A stretch of DNA of 7,912 nt from Candidatus Dojkabacteria bacterium (lineage in GTDB: Bacteria > Patescibacteriota > Dojkabacteria > GCA-002793355): assembly GCA_027033525.1 (NCBI GenBank), contig JALVLD010000151.1, positions 1 to 7,912 of the forward strand, in the 5' to 3' direction. The position numbers and the translations under genes are program-made. Every line of letters begins with the position of its first letter. The stretch's first letter is position 1. The notes under the pieces are model-generated. The model was given only the letters and a program-made list of their open reading frames with translations, did no database searches and was not told the origin of the DNA. Below are positions 1-6,289 of the stretch, in pieces.

Positions 1-2858
1 ATAAATCCATAATCTTTTACCTCTATGGTTTTTTCTGACTCATTTACTTTTAATATAACCCAGGCAATTCCATACTCTCCTATATCTGCACCTAAGAAGT
101 GATACTCATCTGGCTTGCTTTTAAGATGCTGCTTAAACTCAGCTGTATTTTTGGGGTATTTAATATTAAATGGAAGTGAGTAGTACAGTACAGGTTTTTT
201 ACTAACACGCAGTTTAAATTCTGGTAGGCCTTGATCAAGATTCCACTTTACTTGATAGTCCTGTTCTACAAGTAAGGAAGGTTCACCTGTGGTAATTGTA
301 AACTTTTCCCAGTTTTTGGGTTTGTAAATTAATCGTTCTAAAAATTGTAACTGATAGTAAGAGGTTACTATGTATAATTTATCAAGTTTTTGATTATTTT
401 TTGTTGTCCAAGTGCCCTTTTTCTTATCAAACCAAAGTATTGCACCCTTATCAGCACTATTATTAAATATGCCAACTTTAAAATTAATTTCTTGCAAAAT
501 ATTTTTAGAATTCCCACGGACCTGTTTTTCCTCTATTGAAGAACCATCTTTCCTTTCAAGAAGCAAGGGAAATGTTTTATCTGCACCAACAGCCTGGATA
601 TTGTATTTAACCTTAATAAATTTTTTAGAAAAAACAGTAGCAGCACCTTTAAGTTCTGACATAATATAACTATTTACAAATCTTGTAAACTCTCCTGCAT
701 TCATTACTTCTATGTCTAGATTTTTTAAATACAAATAGGCCCGTCTAAAGTATTTAAGATTTTCAAGGTTTAAGTTATAATCCGTTGCTTTGTACTCTTG
801 ATTACTATTCCAACGCAGTAGTCTAGCAACTACTATACGAGCAGTTTCTACCCAATCAAGTAAAAGTTTAGGATTGTTCAACAGTTCATCGATCTCATAC
901 CGGTTTAGTAGAGTTATTAGCGTTTCTATAATATTTTGTGCTGCTTTTGCAAAATTATTAGTACTTAATTTAATTTTGTCTAATGTTGAAGTTGAGTATT
1001 GACTTTGGTAAATTAAATATTTGTTCTTGGTAAATAAGTCTTCTTTGTTAATCGATTCTTCAATTAACTCACCATTTTTTTCTATTATGACCGTACTTTC
1101 TGTATACGAATCTATAATATTTTTAAAAGTTTCTTTAAACTTGCTTGTATGTATGGCATTATCTTTATATTTATCAAGTAAAAGTTGTAATAGTCTGCGT
1201 AAACCTGCATCTGGCACTATATTTTTATTTTCCTTTTCTTGCTCAACTTTTTGCGAATTTACTGTGTTTGAAAGTCTTGGAACTAAAATATTTATAAGTT
1301 TTATGCCTGTTTTTATAGTGGGGATAGTGTTATGCACTAATTTAGCTATTTTTTCGCGTTGTGCGTAACCGTAAAAACTTCGGGGTTTATAAATTTTAAG
1401 CCCCCAAAAGTCTTTTAAATACTTGTTATCTCCAGGTGATTCTTTCTTATCCTTTTTATAATAGGCTTGGTGAAATTGGTTTAGTTGATATTTAAAATCA
1501 TTTAGAAGTTCTACTAGAGTCTCATAAGCTTCTTTATCTTTTTGAATATCTTTTTTAGAAAGTAAATCTTTTATACGCTCAATCGTGGTTTCTATATTAG
1601 CTTGTTCTTGCTTGAGTACCTCCTTATCTATTTCATCCGGTCGTCCCTCATCCTTAAAATGAATAAATTTATAAATATCAGAAAAACTTTTTTCTAGGTT
1701 TGATATTTGTTCGTCTTGTTCTAAATAGCGTTTAATGTGATTAGTAAACCAAGATTGTAGTTTACCACCAATAAGGCTTCTGTAATTGTGCCAGCCTTTA
1801 ATGCCCTGCACCTTAGGAGACTCAAGGTACTGTACTTTCTGACTTAACCACTTAAGTTTAGCTTGTATATCAGCCCAGTTTTCGTTTACATTAATTTCCT
1901 TGAATCGGTTTATAATTGCATCTAAGTTATTCTGTTTTAATTGTTTTAGAAAATCAGAAAAGTAATTACTAAAAGCATTGAAGTTATTTGATAATCCCAG
2001 GGTTTCTGTAATAAGACTTTTTAAGTCGTCTGTTTTTTTAGCCTCAGGAACCTCATTAAGGGGCCTATAATTTTCTAATAAAAATTCTTCGCGTAGGGTA
2101 TAAAGCTTATCAAATATTTCAATAACATTGTTTTCATCAATAACTATGTTTTTATAATCCAGTGCCAATTCTGGAATAATAAAGGCTGTTAATTTAAAAT
2201 CTACACTAATTAGTTTTTTATCTAATCCCCACTTTTCTAACCAATACTGATTTTGTGCATCTTGCCCAATATATTTACGTTTTAAAGTATCCCCTTCAAA
2301 TAGATCATTAACAATAATATTTATAAATTCTAATGCCTCTTGTTTATCAGCTTCAGATATATCTTTTTTAATAACTTTTTTTAATTTTTCGAAATATGAG
2401 TTACGTTTACTACTTGCTCTAATTTCTCCTTTTGTTATAACGGTATTTATAAACTTTTGAATATCCAAAAATTTAGAAAACCTCTTATCAGCTTGGCCTA
2501 TAACTTGGGTGTATTTGGATTTACCCAGGCGAAGTGTTGATATAAAATCTATAAGTTTTGCTACACTTGGCATAAAAACCACACCAATTAAAAGCGAATC
2601 TAACCAAAAGTCAATAAGCGTATAAACGGGTTTTTCTTTTCTCACTACGTATTTTATATAATCTACAGGGTTTGAAGGTCCACGAATATACAGGTCATCG
2701 TGAATAATAGCTTGCACTAACTCTTGTGGAACGTTTGAAAAATCTTTTTTCTTTTTAGAAGGGATTTTAGACACTAAGGGGAATTTTATGGTTCTTATAA
2801 CCTCGGTATCGGCAAGATATTTAAGCCTTTCAATATGTAATCTGTAGCCTTTTTGCAT
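1..2858 (-). CDS. cas12d: Cas12d (CasY) type V-D CRISPR effector nuclease, 3' part outside the window
   Basis: RNA-guided DNA endonuclease that acts in the cytoplasm against invading DNA, cutting with a single RuvC site. The frame is open for 952 codons without a stop and leaves the window at position 1. ATG at 2858 is the only usable start, because an in-frame TAA lies at 2871-2873. From memory of Katanobacteria CasY, matching segments occur in order: the N terminus (KGYRLHIERL, residues 4-13, then IKFPLV), LIDFWLDSL (81-89), NNFNAFSNYF (291-300), YRSLIGGKLQSW (359-370), YYSLPFN (892-898) and the RuvC-I motif GADIGE, with the catalytic Asp at 925 (84-86). Known members are about 1,100-1,250 residues, so some 200-250 are missing: RuvC-II, the zinc-binding part and RuvC-III. 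No Shine-Dalgarno precedes the ATG. The candidate guide-scaffold RNA ends about 23 nt upstream on the same strand. The family call is firm; activity cannot be judged without the missing end. Confidence 0.93.
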   Translation of the reverse strand, partial: MQKGYRLHIERLKYLADTEVIRTIKFPLVSKIPSKKKKDFSNVPQELVQAIIHDDLYIRGPSNPVDYIKYVVRKEKPVYTLIDFWLDSLLIGVVFMPSVAKLIDFISTLRLGKSKYTQVIGQADKRFSKFLDIQKFINTVITKGEIRASSKRNSYFEKLKKVIKKDISEADKQEALEFINIIVNDLFEGDTLKRKYIGQDAQNQYWLEKWGLDKKLISVDFKLTAFIIPELALDYKNIVIDENNVIEIFDKLYTLREEFLLENYRPLNEVPEAKKTDDLKSLITETLGLSNNFNAFSNYFSDFLKQLKQNNLDAIINRFKEINVNENWADIQAKLKWLSQKVQYLESPKVQGIKGWHNYRSLIGGKLQSWFTNHIKRYLEQDEQISNLEKSFSDIYKFIHFKDEGRPDEIDKEVLKQEQANIETTIERIKDLLSKKDIQKDKEAYETLVELLNDFKYQLNQFHQAYYKKDKKESPGDNKYLKDFWGLKIYKPRSFYGYAQREKIAKLVHNTIPTIKTGIKLINILVPRLSNTVNSQKVEQEKENKNIVPDAGLRRLLQLLLDKYKDNAIHTSKFKETFKNIIDSYTESTVIIEKNGELIEESINKEDLFTKNKYLIYQSQYSTSTLDKIKLSTNNFAKAAQNIIETLITLLNRYEIDELLNNPKLLLDWVETARIVVARLLRWNSNQEYKATDYNLNLENLKYFRRAYLYLKNLDIEVMNAGEFTRFVNSYIMSELKGAATVFSKKFIKVKYNIQAVGADKTFPLLLERKDGSSIEEKQVRGNSKNILQEINFKVGIFNNSADKGAILWFDKKKGTWTTKNNQKLDKLYIVTSYYQLQFLERLIYKPKNWEKFTITTGEPSLLVEQDYQVKWNLDQGLPEFKLRVSKKPVLYYSLPFNIKYPKNTAEFKQHLKSKPDEYHFLGADIGEYGIAWVILKVNESEKTIEVKDYGF

Positions 2859-2880
2859 TGCTAATAGCTTTTATCTTCAA

Positions 2881-2976
2881 TATATGCCCAGGTTTTGGAG
2901 CCGCAGTGCGGTTGGGCTAGACCCAAAGGCAAAGGCTTATCACGCCCGGAACCTACTCCCTGGGCTTTAGGTGGTG
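2881..2976 (-). ncRNA. Candidate Cas12d scoutRNA / structured leader RNA
   Basis: This GC-rich patch stands out in AT-rich surroundings. Read on the minus strand it folds into a multibranch structure. A 7-bp closing stem (2965-2959 with 2892-2886, GCCCAGG/CCTGGGC) is extended by GAG/CTC (2958-2956 with 2900-2898). Inside are three hairpins: 2947-2944 with 2936-2933 (including one G-U pair that only forms on the minus strand), a 5-bp stem 2926-2922 with 2916-2912, and a 4-bp stem 2911-2908 with 2904-2901. A minus-strand promoter ends just upstream. Cas12d is known to need a short non-coding scoutRNA encoded at its locus, with only a few bases pairing to the crRNA repeat. Position, orientation and structure fit that role, but pairing to the repeat cannot be tested because the array is not in the window. 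Alternatives are a cis-acting leader of cas12d or another unknown RNA. Confidence 0.7.
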
Positions 2977-2982
2977 CACTAC

Positions 2983-3012
2983 ATTATAACACCTAATTTA
3001 TTCCTCTGGCAA
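2983..3012 (-). promoter_or_regulatory. Sigma70-type promoter for the candidate scoutRNA and probably cas12d
   Basis: On the minus strand, TTGCCA (3012-3007) and a perfect TATAAT (2988-2983) are separated by 18 bp. The expected transcription start is near 2976, about a dozen bases before the closing stem of the structured RNA. No terminator (stem plus T-run) separates the RNA from cas12d, so the transcript can continue into the gene. Confidence 0.7.
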
Positions 3013-3079
3013 ATACATAGGTAATAGCCCACATTCTTACACTAGGTAGTGCCTGTCGTGTATATTATAAAATATAAGT
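2989..3079. other. Divergent intergenic region with short inverted repeats
   Basis: Spacer between the minus-strand RNA/cas12d unit and the plus-strand methyltransferase relic. It holds the -35 element of the minus-strand promoter. It also holds a small inverted repeat, CACTA-GG-TAGTG at 3040-3051. Part of this repeat (GTAGTGC, 3046-3052) is inversely repeated as GCACTAC at 2976-2982, next to the -10 box. These could be protein-binding sites, but they are short and may be chance. No ORF of note is present. Confidence 0.35.
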
Positions 3080-3418
3080 ATGAATGGACTATACATCAAG
3101 AGTGCCTCATATACTGCCCTCATCCACCAAATCCACACCACTATTAATTTACCACCTCCCCTTCTTAATGCTGCTTTAAAATACAATAGAGCTGATTTTC
3201 TCCCCAAAGACAAAAAGCAATTTGCTTATATAGATGCTCCAATTCTTATTGCAGACGGCCAAACTACAAGCCAACCTACCACTATTTTATACATGCTTAA
3301 ACTTCTAAAGCCTGACCTAGACGACAAAATTTTAGAAATAGGCGCAGGAATAAGTTGGCAAACTGCTATTTTATCTGAACTTGTAGGTAAAGATGGCGAA
3401 TCTAAATTGTTGCTGTAA
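3080..3418 (+). pseudogene. Protein-L-isoaspartate O-methyltransferase, 3'-truncated remnant
   Basis: The intact family repairs isoaspartyl residues in damaged proteins with S-adenosylmethionine. The 112 residues match only the N-terminal half of the usual roughly 200: RADFLP (38-42 region), the signature ADGQTTSQP (58-66), and SAM motif I ILEIGAG (84-90) followed by WQTAIL. Usual members read G-x-G-S-G-[YW]; here it is GAGISW, so the third glycine is gone. Homology stops after LVGKDG (about 101-106). A few unrelated residues and a TAA follow, and the gene's tail overlaps the end of the convergent PadR-like gene by 17 nt. SAM motifs II and III and the C-terminal domain are absent, so enzymatic function is unlikely. 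A deletion or rearrangement that joined this half-gene to the neighbouring operon explains the layout. A -10-like TAAAAT (3068-3073) lies 6 nt before the ATG, so it may still be transcribed. Confidence 0.75.
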
Positions 3419-3743
3419 TTTTTATAACTCTTTTCATTTTTTGCAAAAAAGCTTTACCTTCAGGAGTAATAAAAAAGATTTTTCGAAAAGTATTTGTACC
3501 TTTAGTTCCTTCTACCACGTGAGTTATAAGATCCATTGACTCAAGTCTTCTTAGGGTTCTATATAGACTAACTTGTTTTATTTCTATTCCATTCTTTGTT
3601 AAAAAACTACGAATCGCATCGGAGGTATTAATATTTTTAGAAACAGCCAAAAGTACTAAATATATCACTACGCTTTTTTTGTAAAGCTCCAACCACCTGT
3701 TGTAAACAATTTGTACATATTTCTGCTCATCAAAATTCAACAT
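3402..3743 (-). CDS. PadR-like winged-helix transcriptional repressor
   Basis: Small DNA-binding regulator. With the start used here it has 113 residues. The centre (about residues 38-75) is a winged helix-turn-helix whose recognition helix reads SLYRTLRRLESMDLI, the typical PadR-family pattern, followed by a wing (VVEGTKGTNTFRKIFFITPEGKAFL). PadR proteins usually dimerise through a C-terminal helix, which is very short here (about 15 residues), so this is a minimal form. I chose ATG 3743 because AAGGA at 3751-3755 sits 7 nt upstream. ATG 3749 would add two residues and leaves almost no spacing. The gene overlaps the end of the upstream membrane-protein gene by 14 nt, which indicates translational coupling. 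The likely target is its own operon through the palindrome at 4166-4194. The ligand or inducer is unknown. Confidence 0.75.
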   Translation of the reverse strand: MLNFDEQKYVQIVYNRWLELYKKSVVIYLVLLAVSKNINTSDAIRSFLTKNGIEIKQVSLYRTLRRLESMDLITHVVEGTKGTNTFRKIFFITPEGKAFLQKMKRVIKITATI

Positions 3744-4143
3744 TATCATATCCTTGTCGTTTTATAGATACTAATGTGTGAATAAGCAGGCCTGTCCCCC
3801 ATAATAAACTCATACCTAAAAGTGCTCCAAACCATGTAGACGACAATACAAAATTTTCCCTTATTAGTTTTGCAACCAGTGCATGCAACCAAAATGAGCC
3901 ATTTACCAATATGTAAGTAATATAGTGTAACTTGAGGTTTAAATATTGCACTTTAACTATATACTTTTTATACCTCTTGACTGCATAAAAATAAAAAGCA
4001 GCAATTGGCATCAAAGCAAAGCTAGAAAAAATATCTAATCTACTTTCTTGAACAAACCAAACGCCTGAATGATACAATAATAATCCTAGAATCAGAAACA
4101 ACATATAAAATTTAAACTTCTTTTCTAATGTTTTAATTTGCAT
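3730..4143 (-). CDS. Four-helix membrane protein with 2TM-like C-terminal domain
   Basis: 137-residue integral membrane protein of unknown function. Hydrophobic segments lie at about 12-31, 38-55, 70-92 and 104-126, with basic residues between helices 2 and 3 (KRYKKYIVK). The last two helices and their connection (LHYITYILVN, then FGALLGMSLLWGTGLLIHTL) resemble the 2TM domain often found fused to, or encoded beside, small helix-turn-helix regulators. It is the first gene of a two-gene operon with the PadR-like repressor and overlaps it. Together they suggest a membrane-associated sensor, or a stress-responsive unit controlled by the repressor. No Shine-Dalgarno precedes the ATG. Transport activity cannot be claimed. 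Confidence 0.7.
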   Translation of the reverse strand: MQIKTLEKKFKFYMLFLILGLLLYHSGVWFVQESRLDIFSSFALMPIAAFYFYAVKRYKKYIVKVQYLNLKLHYITYILVNGSFWLHALVAKLIRENFVLSSTWFGALLGMSLLWGTGLLIHTLVSIKRQGYDNVEF

Positions 4144-4165
4144 ATTTAGTTGTAATTAATTTAGT

Positions 4166-4194
4166 ACAGTACTATACCTTAAGTATAGTACTGT
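4166..4194. promoter_or_regulatory. Perfect 12-bp inverted repeat, likely PadR-type operator
   Basis: The arms ACAGTACTATAC (4166-4177) and GTATAGTACTGT (4183-4194) are perfectly complementary, with a 5-nt spacer (CTTAA). The left arm also lies within a second palindrome, TAGTAC-A-GTACTA (4162-4174). The repeat covers the -10 box of the membrane protein/PadR operon promoter, as expected for an autorepression site. It lies in the divergent region with the radical SAM gene and could influence both. Confidence 0.65.
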
Positions 4195-4210
4195 TTTGTT
4201 TCTATTTCAA
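4182..4210 (-). promoter_or_regulatory. Promoter of the membrane protein-PadR operon
   Basis: On the minus strand, TTGAAA (4210-4205) and TATACT (4187-4182) are 17 bp apart. The -10 box lies inside the perfect inverted repeat. The predicted transcript starts near 4175, giving a leader of about 30 nt. Confidence 0.6.
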
Positions 4211-4249
4211 GTCCGGTTAAGTCATATAACAAAATCTAAAAATGCCTCT

Positions 4250-4264
4250 ATTGTATAATCCAGT
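4250..4264 (+). promoter_or_regulatory. -10 element immediately before the radical SAM start (leaderless)
   Basis: TATAAT at 4254-4259 inside ATTGTATAATCC ends 5 nt before the ATG at 4265. Transcription would begin at or next to the start codon. No good -35 box is seen at the usual distance. The same 12-base string precedes the exonuclease gene with the same spacing. Confidence 0.5.
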
Positions 4265-5023
4265 ATGCTAATTACTCCCTCCCGCTTGCCTGGTGCAGAT
4301 TTTGTAATTAATCCTTATATTGGTTGTGGTTTTGGTTGCAAATATTGTTATGCTAAATTTATGGCAAAATTTGCTGCAGGTAAATATGGCTTAACAAACA
4401 ATGCTCAAAAATTACGCCAAAGTTGGGGCAATTGGGTAATTCCTAAAATTAATGATGTCAAACTTTTTGCAAAAGAATTAAACCAAAAATATAAAAAGCT
4501 TACCGGCAAAACTGTGCTTATGGCTTCGGTAACTGATCCTTATCAACCTTTAGAGGCAAAGCTTAAGTTAACCAGACGAATTCTTGAAGCGTGGCACAAA
4601 ATAAATCCCAAAGCCACGCTTGAAATTCTTACGCGTTCTTCTTTAATTCTTAGGGATATTAATATTCTTTTAAAAATTTTTGGCAACCAAAAATTAAATA
4701 TAGGCATAAGCATAAGTGTATTGCCTCAAGACATTTTTCGGAAAATAGAACCTAAGGCTCCTTTGCCAAAAGTACGGCTAAAAATTTTAGAAAAATTACA
4801 AGAAGCAGGGCTAAAACCTTATGCTTTTATTGCTCCGGTTTGGCCAGGTCAGTTAAAGCAATTAAAAACAATAATTGCCACTCTACAGGCATCTAATATA
4901 CCAATACGCTATATTGAATTGCTAAATAAACCGGCACGTAGAAATTTTAACGTAGAATTTAGCAACCAAGAAATTGTAGAGATTAGAAAACTAGAAGACG
5001 TTGGGAAAGTTATTGAGCATTAG
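4265..5023 (+). CDS. Radical SAM protein, spore photoproduct lyase-like (SplB-like) group
   Basis: 252 residues. Near the N terminus, NPYIGCGFGCKYCYA (16-30) contains the CxxxCxxC iron-sulfur motif (Cys 21, 25, 28) that binds the 4Fe-4S cluster used to cleave S-adenosylmethionine. The surrounding pattern (PGADFVINPYIGC, then KTVLMASVTDPYQPLE, TRR, LEILTRS) is typical of the SplB-like radical SAM proteins. These are often annotated as DNA repair photolyases, although for most of them the substrate is unknown. The rest is compatible with a TIM-barrel, ending in a short basic stretch. An in-frame TAA at 4256-4258 blocks any upstream extension, and no Shine-Dalgarno is present. The immediate -10 box suggests a leaderless mRNA. 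An out-of-frame peptide just upstream (ATG 4242, MPLLYNPVC) looks like what could precede the protein in relatives, so a lost base at the start is possible. Its 3' end overlaps the small minus-strand ORF. Confidence 0.85.
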   Translation: MLITPSRLPGADFVINPYIGCGFGCKYCYAKFMAKFAAGKYGLTNNAQKLRQSWGNWVIPKINDVKLFAKELNQKYKKLTGKTVLMASVTDPYQPLEAKLKLTRRILEAWHKINPKATLEILTRSSLILRDINILLKIFGNQKLNIGISISVLPQDIFRKIEPKAPLPKVRLKILEKLQEAGLKPYAFIAPVWPGQLKQLKTIIATLQASNIPIRYIELLNKPARRNFNVEFSNQEIVEIRKLEDVGKVIEH

Positions 5024-5290
5024 ATGCCAGCCACTTTTTTACATTATCTGTAGTTGTGGTAATTGCGCCTTTAAGCTCAAAAATTTCAGCTGTGTTGGTA
5101 GTTGTATCATAGATGTTATACTTTGCCATGGACAAATTTCAAGTTGAAGGTTAAATTTGGACAACAGTAGAAAAGCCATACATTTTCTCGGTTTATAATA
5201 ACTAAGAAGAGAGTTAAAGCTCAAAATGGAAACATTGCAACGCTTAAATTCCCTATCTTGTGCGTAGAAACTATTTTGTCCACCTCCTAA
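5010..5290 (-). pseudogene. Probable decayed small gene with intact ribosome binding site
   Basis: This region follows the methyltransferase-like gene on the same strand and opens with a near-perfect Shine-Dalgarno (minus-strand AGGAGGTG, 5288-5281), 12 nt after that gene's stop. Eight bases after AGGAGG, where an ATG is expected, stands ATA (5272-5270). A GTG in the same frame overlaps the ribosome binding site (5283-5281). That frame gives about 20 residues (DKIVSTHKIGNLSVAMFPF) and then TGA. Coding-like stretches continue in other frames: SLLSYYKPRKCMAFLLLSKF, then a 39-residue ORF from ATG 5129 to TAA 5010 (MAKYNIYDTTTNTAEIFELK and onward), which overlaps the end of the radical SAM gene by 14 nt. 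The simplest reading is one small gene with a lost start and frameshifts. The 39-residue ORF could still be expressed. I do not recognise the protein. Confidence 0.4.
5281..5288 (-). promoter_or_regulatory. Strong Shine-Dalgarno with no proper start codon
   Basis: Minus-strand AGGAGGTG is the best ribosome binding site in the window, where most genes have none. The codon at the expected start distance is ATA rather than ATG. It marks the start of the decayed gene described for 5010-5290. Confidence 0.55.
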
Positions 5291-5300
5291 TTAATTGCAT

Positions 5301-5897
5301 TTAAATTTCAAAATCACGTACAAATACCCCACACAACACTCTAGATGTTTTAAAAAGCATATCGTTTTCCAATGGTTTATATTGTGCGGCTGCAATTATA
5401 CTTTCCAATGTTGCGACGTCTTTTACACGTTCAGGATGTGGCTTACCCCAAAAGGCCTCAAAATTATTCCCGATAATTACGCCGTTAAATCCAAATATAT
5501 TTAATAAACTTATAAATACCTCACGTGCCAAATAATTCACGACATTTTCCATAATTAGAATTGCTGGCTTATGTCTTGCAGTCCAATCTACTACCTCGTG
5601 AAGATTTTCCTCTACTGTACCTGATATAATTCTGTAGCTGCTATTTTGCAAGGGTTTCACTCGATAAATAGGATCTATTGCCAATCCTTCGAAATCTCTA
5701 AAGCCATATGCCACGTAAAATGGATTTAACATAGCCCCAATTTCCACAGGTGAGTGCCTAGCTAAAAAAGCATCAAGTTTTTGCAATCGCATATCTAATA
5801 ATATTTGTCTAACTGGAGAATTTTCCGTATATGCCATCATTTCTTCTGGAGTTAACTCTCTACCTATTTCATCTACCCAAAATCTAGAGATTTCCAT
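5301..5897 (-). CDS. Uncharacterised protein, possible SAM-methyltransferase fold
   Basis: 198 residues from ATG 5897. A TTG at 5939 would add 14 residues and overlap the NUDIX gene, and neither start has a ribosome binding site. I do not recognise a named family. The pattern resembles a class I methyltransferase: a long N-terminal helical part, then a strand-loop VEIGAMLNPF like motif I, a second strand GLAIDP ending in an acidic residue, later AILIMENVVNYL like motif IV, a helix, and FNGVIIGNN like the fifth strand. The glycine-rich loop is not canonical, so SAM binding is unproven. It lies 20 nt downstream of the NUDIX gene with no visible promoter, so they are probably one operon. Confidence 0.55.
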   Translation of the reverse strand: MEISRFWVDEIGRELTPEEMMAYTENSPVRQILLDMRLQKLDAFLARHSPVEIGAMLNPFYVAYGFRDFEGLAIDPIYRVKPLQNSSYRIISGTVEENLHEVVDWTARHKPAILIMENVVNYLAREVFISLLNIFGFNGVIIGNNFEAFWGKPHPERVKDVATLESIIAAAQYKPLENDMLFKTSRVLCGVFVRDFEI

Positions 5898-5917
5898 TTT
5901 TATGCGTCTATTACTAT

Positions 5918-6289
5918 TTAATTTACTTCTATCCAACAAATATTTTCTGCATTTTTAATTTGTCCTTTATCTATCCAAGCAACTTCTAAAATTTTGCCGG
6001 GCTCCATAATTTGGGGCGTCCCCTTTATTATTTTGGCATTATAAAATACAAAAACCCAATGTTCATCGCCATACTTTTCTTCTGATATTCCTGCTAAACT
6101 TGTAATTTCAATGTCTATATCTAGTTCTTCTTTTACCTCGCGAATTATAGATTCACGTAAGGTTTCGCCATCTTCTAGCTTTCCGCCAGGAGGCACCCAA
6201 ACACCGCCTTGTTTTTCTTTATTTAAACGCACAGCTAAAATTTTACCATCTTCATTTTTTATAATGGCTGAGCCAACAATTTTGTTCAT
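5918..6289 (-). CDS. NUDIX hydrolase
   Basis: 123 residues. NUDIX enzymes hydrolyse a nucleoside diphosphate linked to another group, often cleaning up damaged or excess nucleotides in the cytoplasm. The Nudix box GX5EX7REUXEEXGU is present at residues 36-58: GKLEDGE, seven residues, then REVKEELDI. The metal-binding Arg50, Glu51, Glu54 and Glu55 are intact, and Asp replaces the last glycine. WVPPGGK just before the box is also typical of the family. The C-terminal part (HWVFVFYNA, then EVAWID) fits MutT-like members. I chose ATG 6289, because a -10-like TAAAAT ends 5 nt before it; a GTG at 6304 would add five residues (MLKWH). Substrate cannot be read from the sequence. It is followed by the methyltransferase-like gene. 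Confidence 0.88.
   Translation of the reverse strand: MNKIVGSAIIKNEDGKILAVRLNKEKQGGVWVPPGGKLEDGETLRESIIREVKEELDIDIEITSLAGISEEKYGDEHWVFVFYNAKIIKGTPQIMEPGKILEVAWIDKGQIKNAENICWIEVN

Noticed and set aside
412..1368. Plus-strand open frames of 85 and 115 codons (412-669 and 1021-1368)
   Set aside because: They lie entirely opposite the cas12d frame and have low-complexity, Ser/Leu/Phe-rich composition typical of antisense shadows.
2881..2976. tRNA, SRP RNA or a known riboswitch as the identity of the structured patch
   Set aside because: The closing stem is 7 bp with three arms, like a tRNA. However, there is no 5-bp T-arm with a TTC loop, no anticodon arm of proper size and no CCA-adjacent end. 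The SRP GGAAG tetraloop domain and the riboswitch cores I know are also absent.
4166..4202. Rho-independent terminator on the plus strand (12-bp stem followed by TTTTGTTT)
   Set aside because: No plus-strand gene ends nearby and the stem is AT-rich. The repeat overlaps a good minus-strand promoter, so an operator is the better reading.
5039..5224. Minus-strand 61-codon frame as an intact gene
   Set aside because: No ribosome binding site and unconvincing composition. A better coding-like frame (39 codons from 5129) overlaps it. Kept only as part of the decayed gene.
5295..5504. Plus-strand 69-codon frame
   Set aside because: Antisense to the methyltransferase-like gene, with Cys/Phe/Trp-rich shadow composition.
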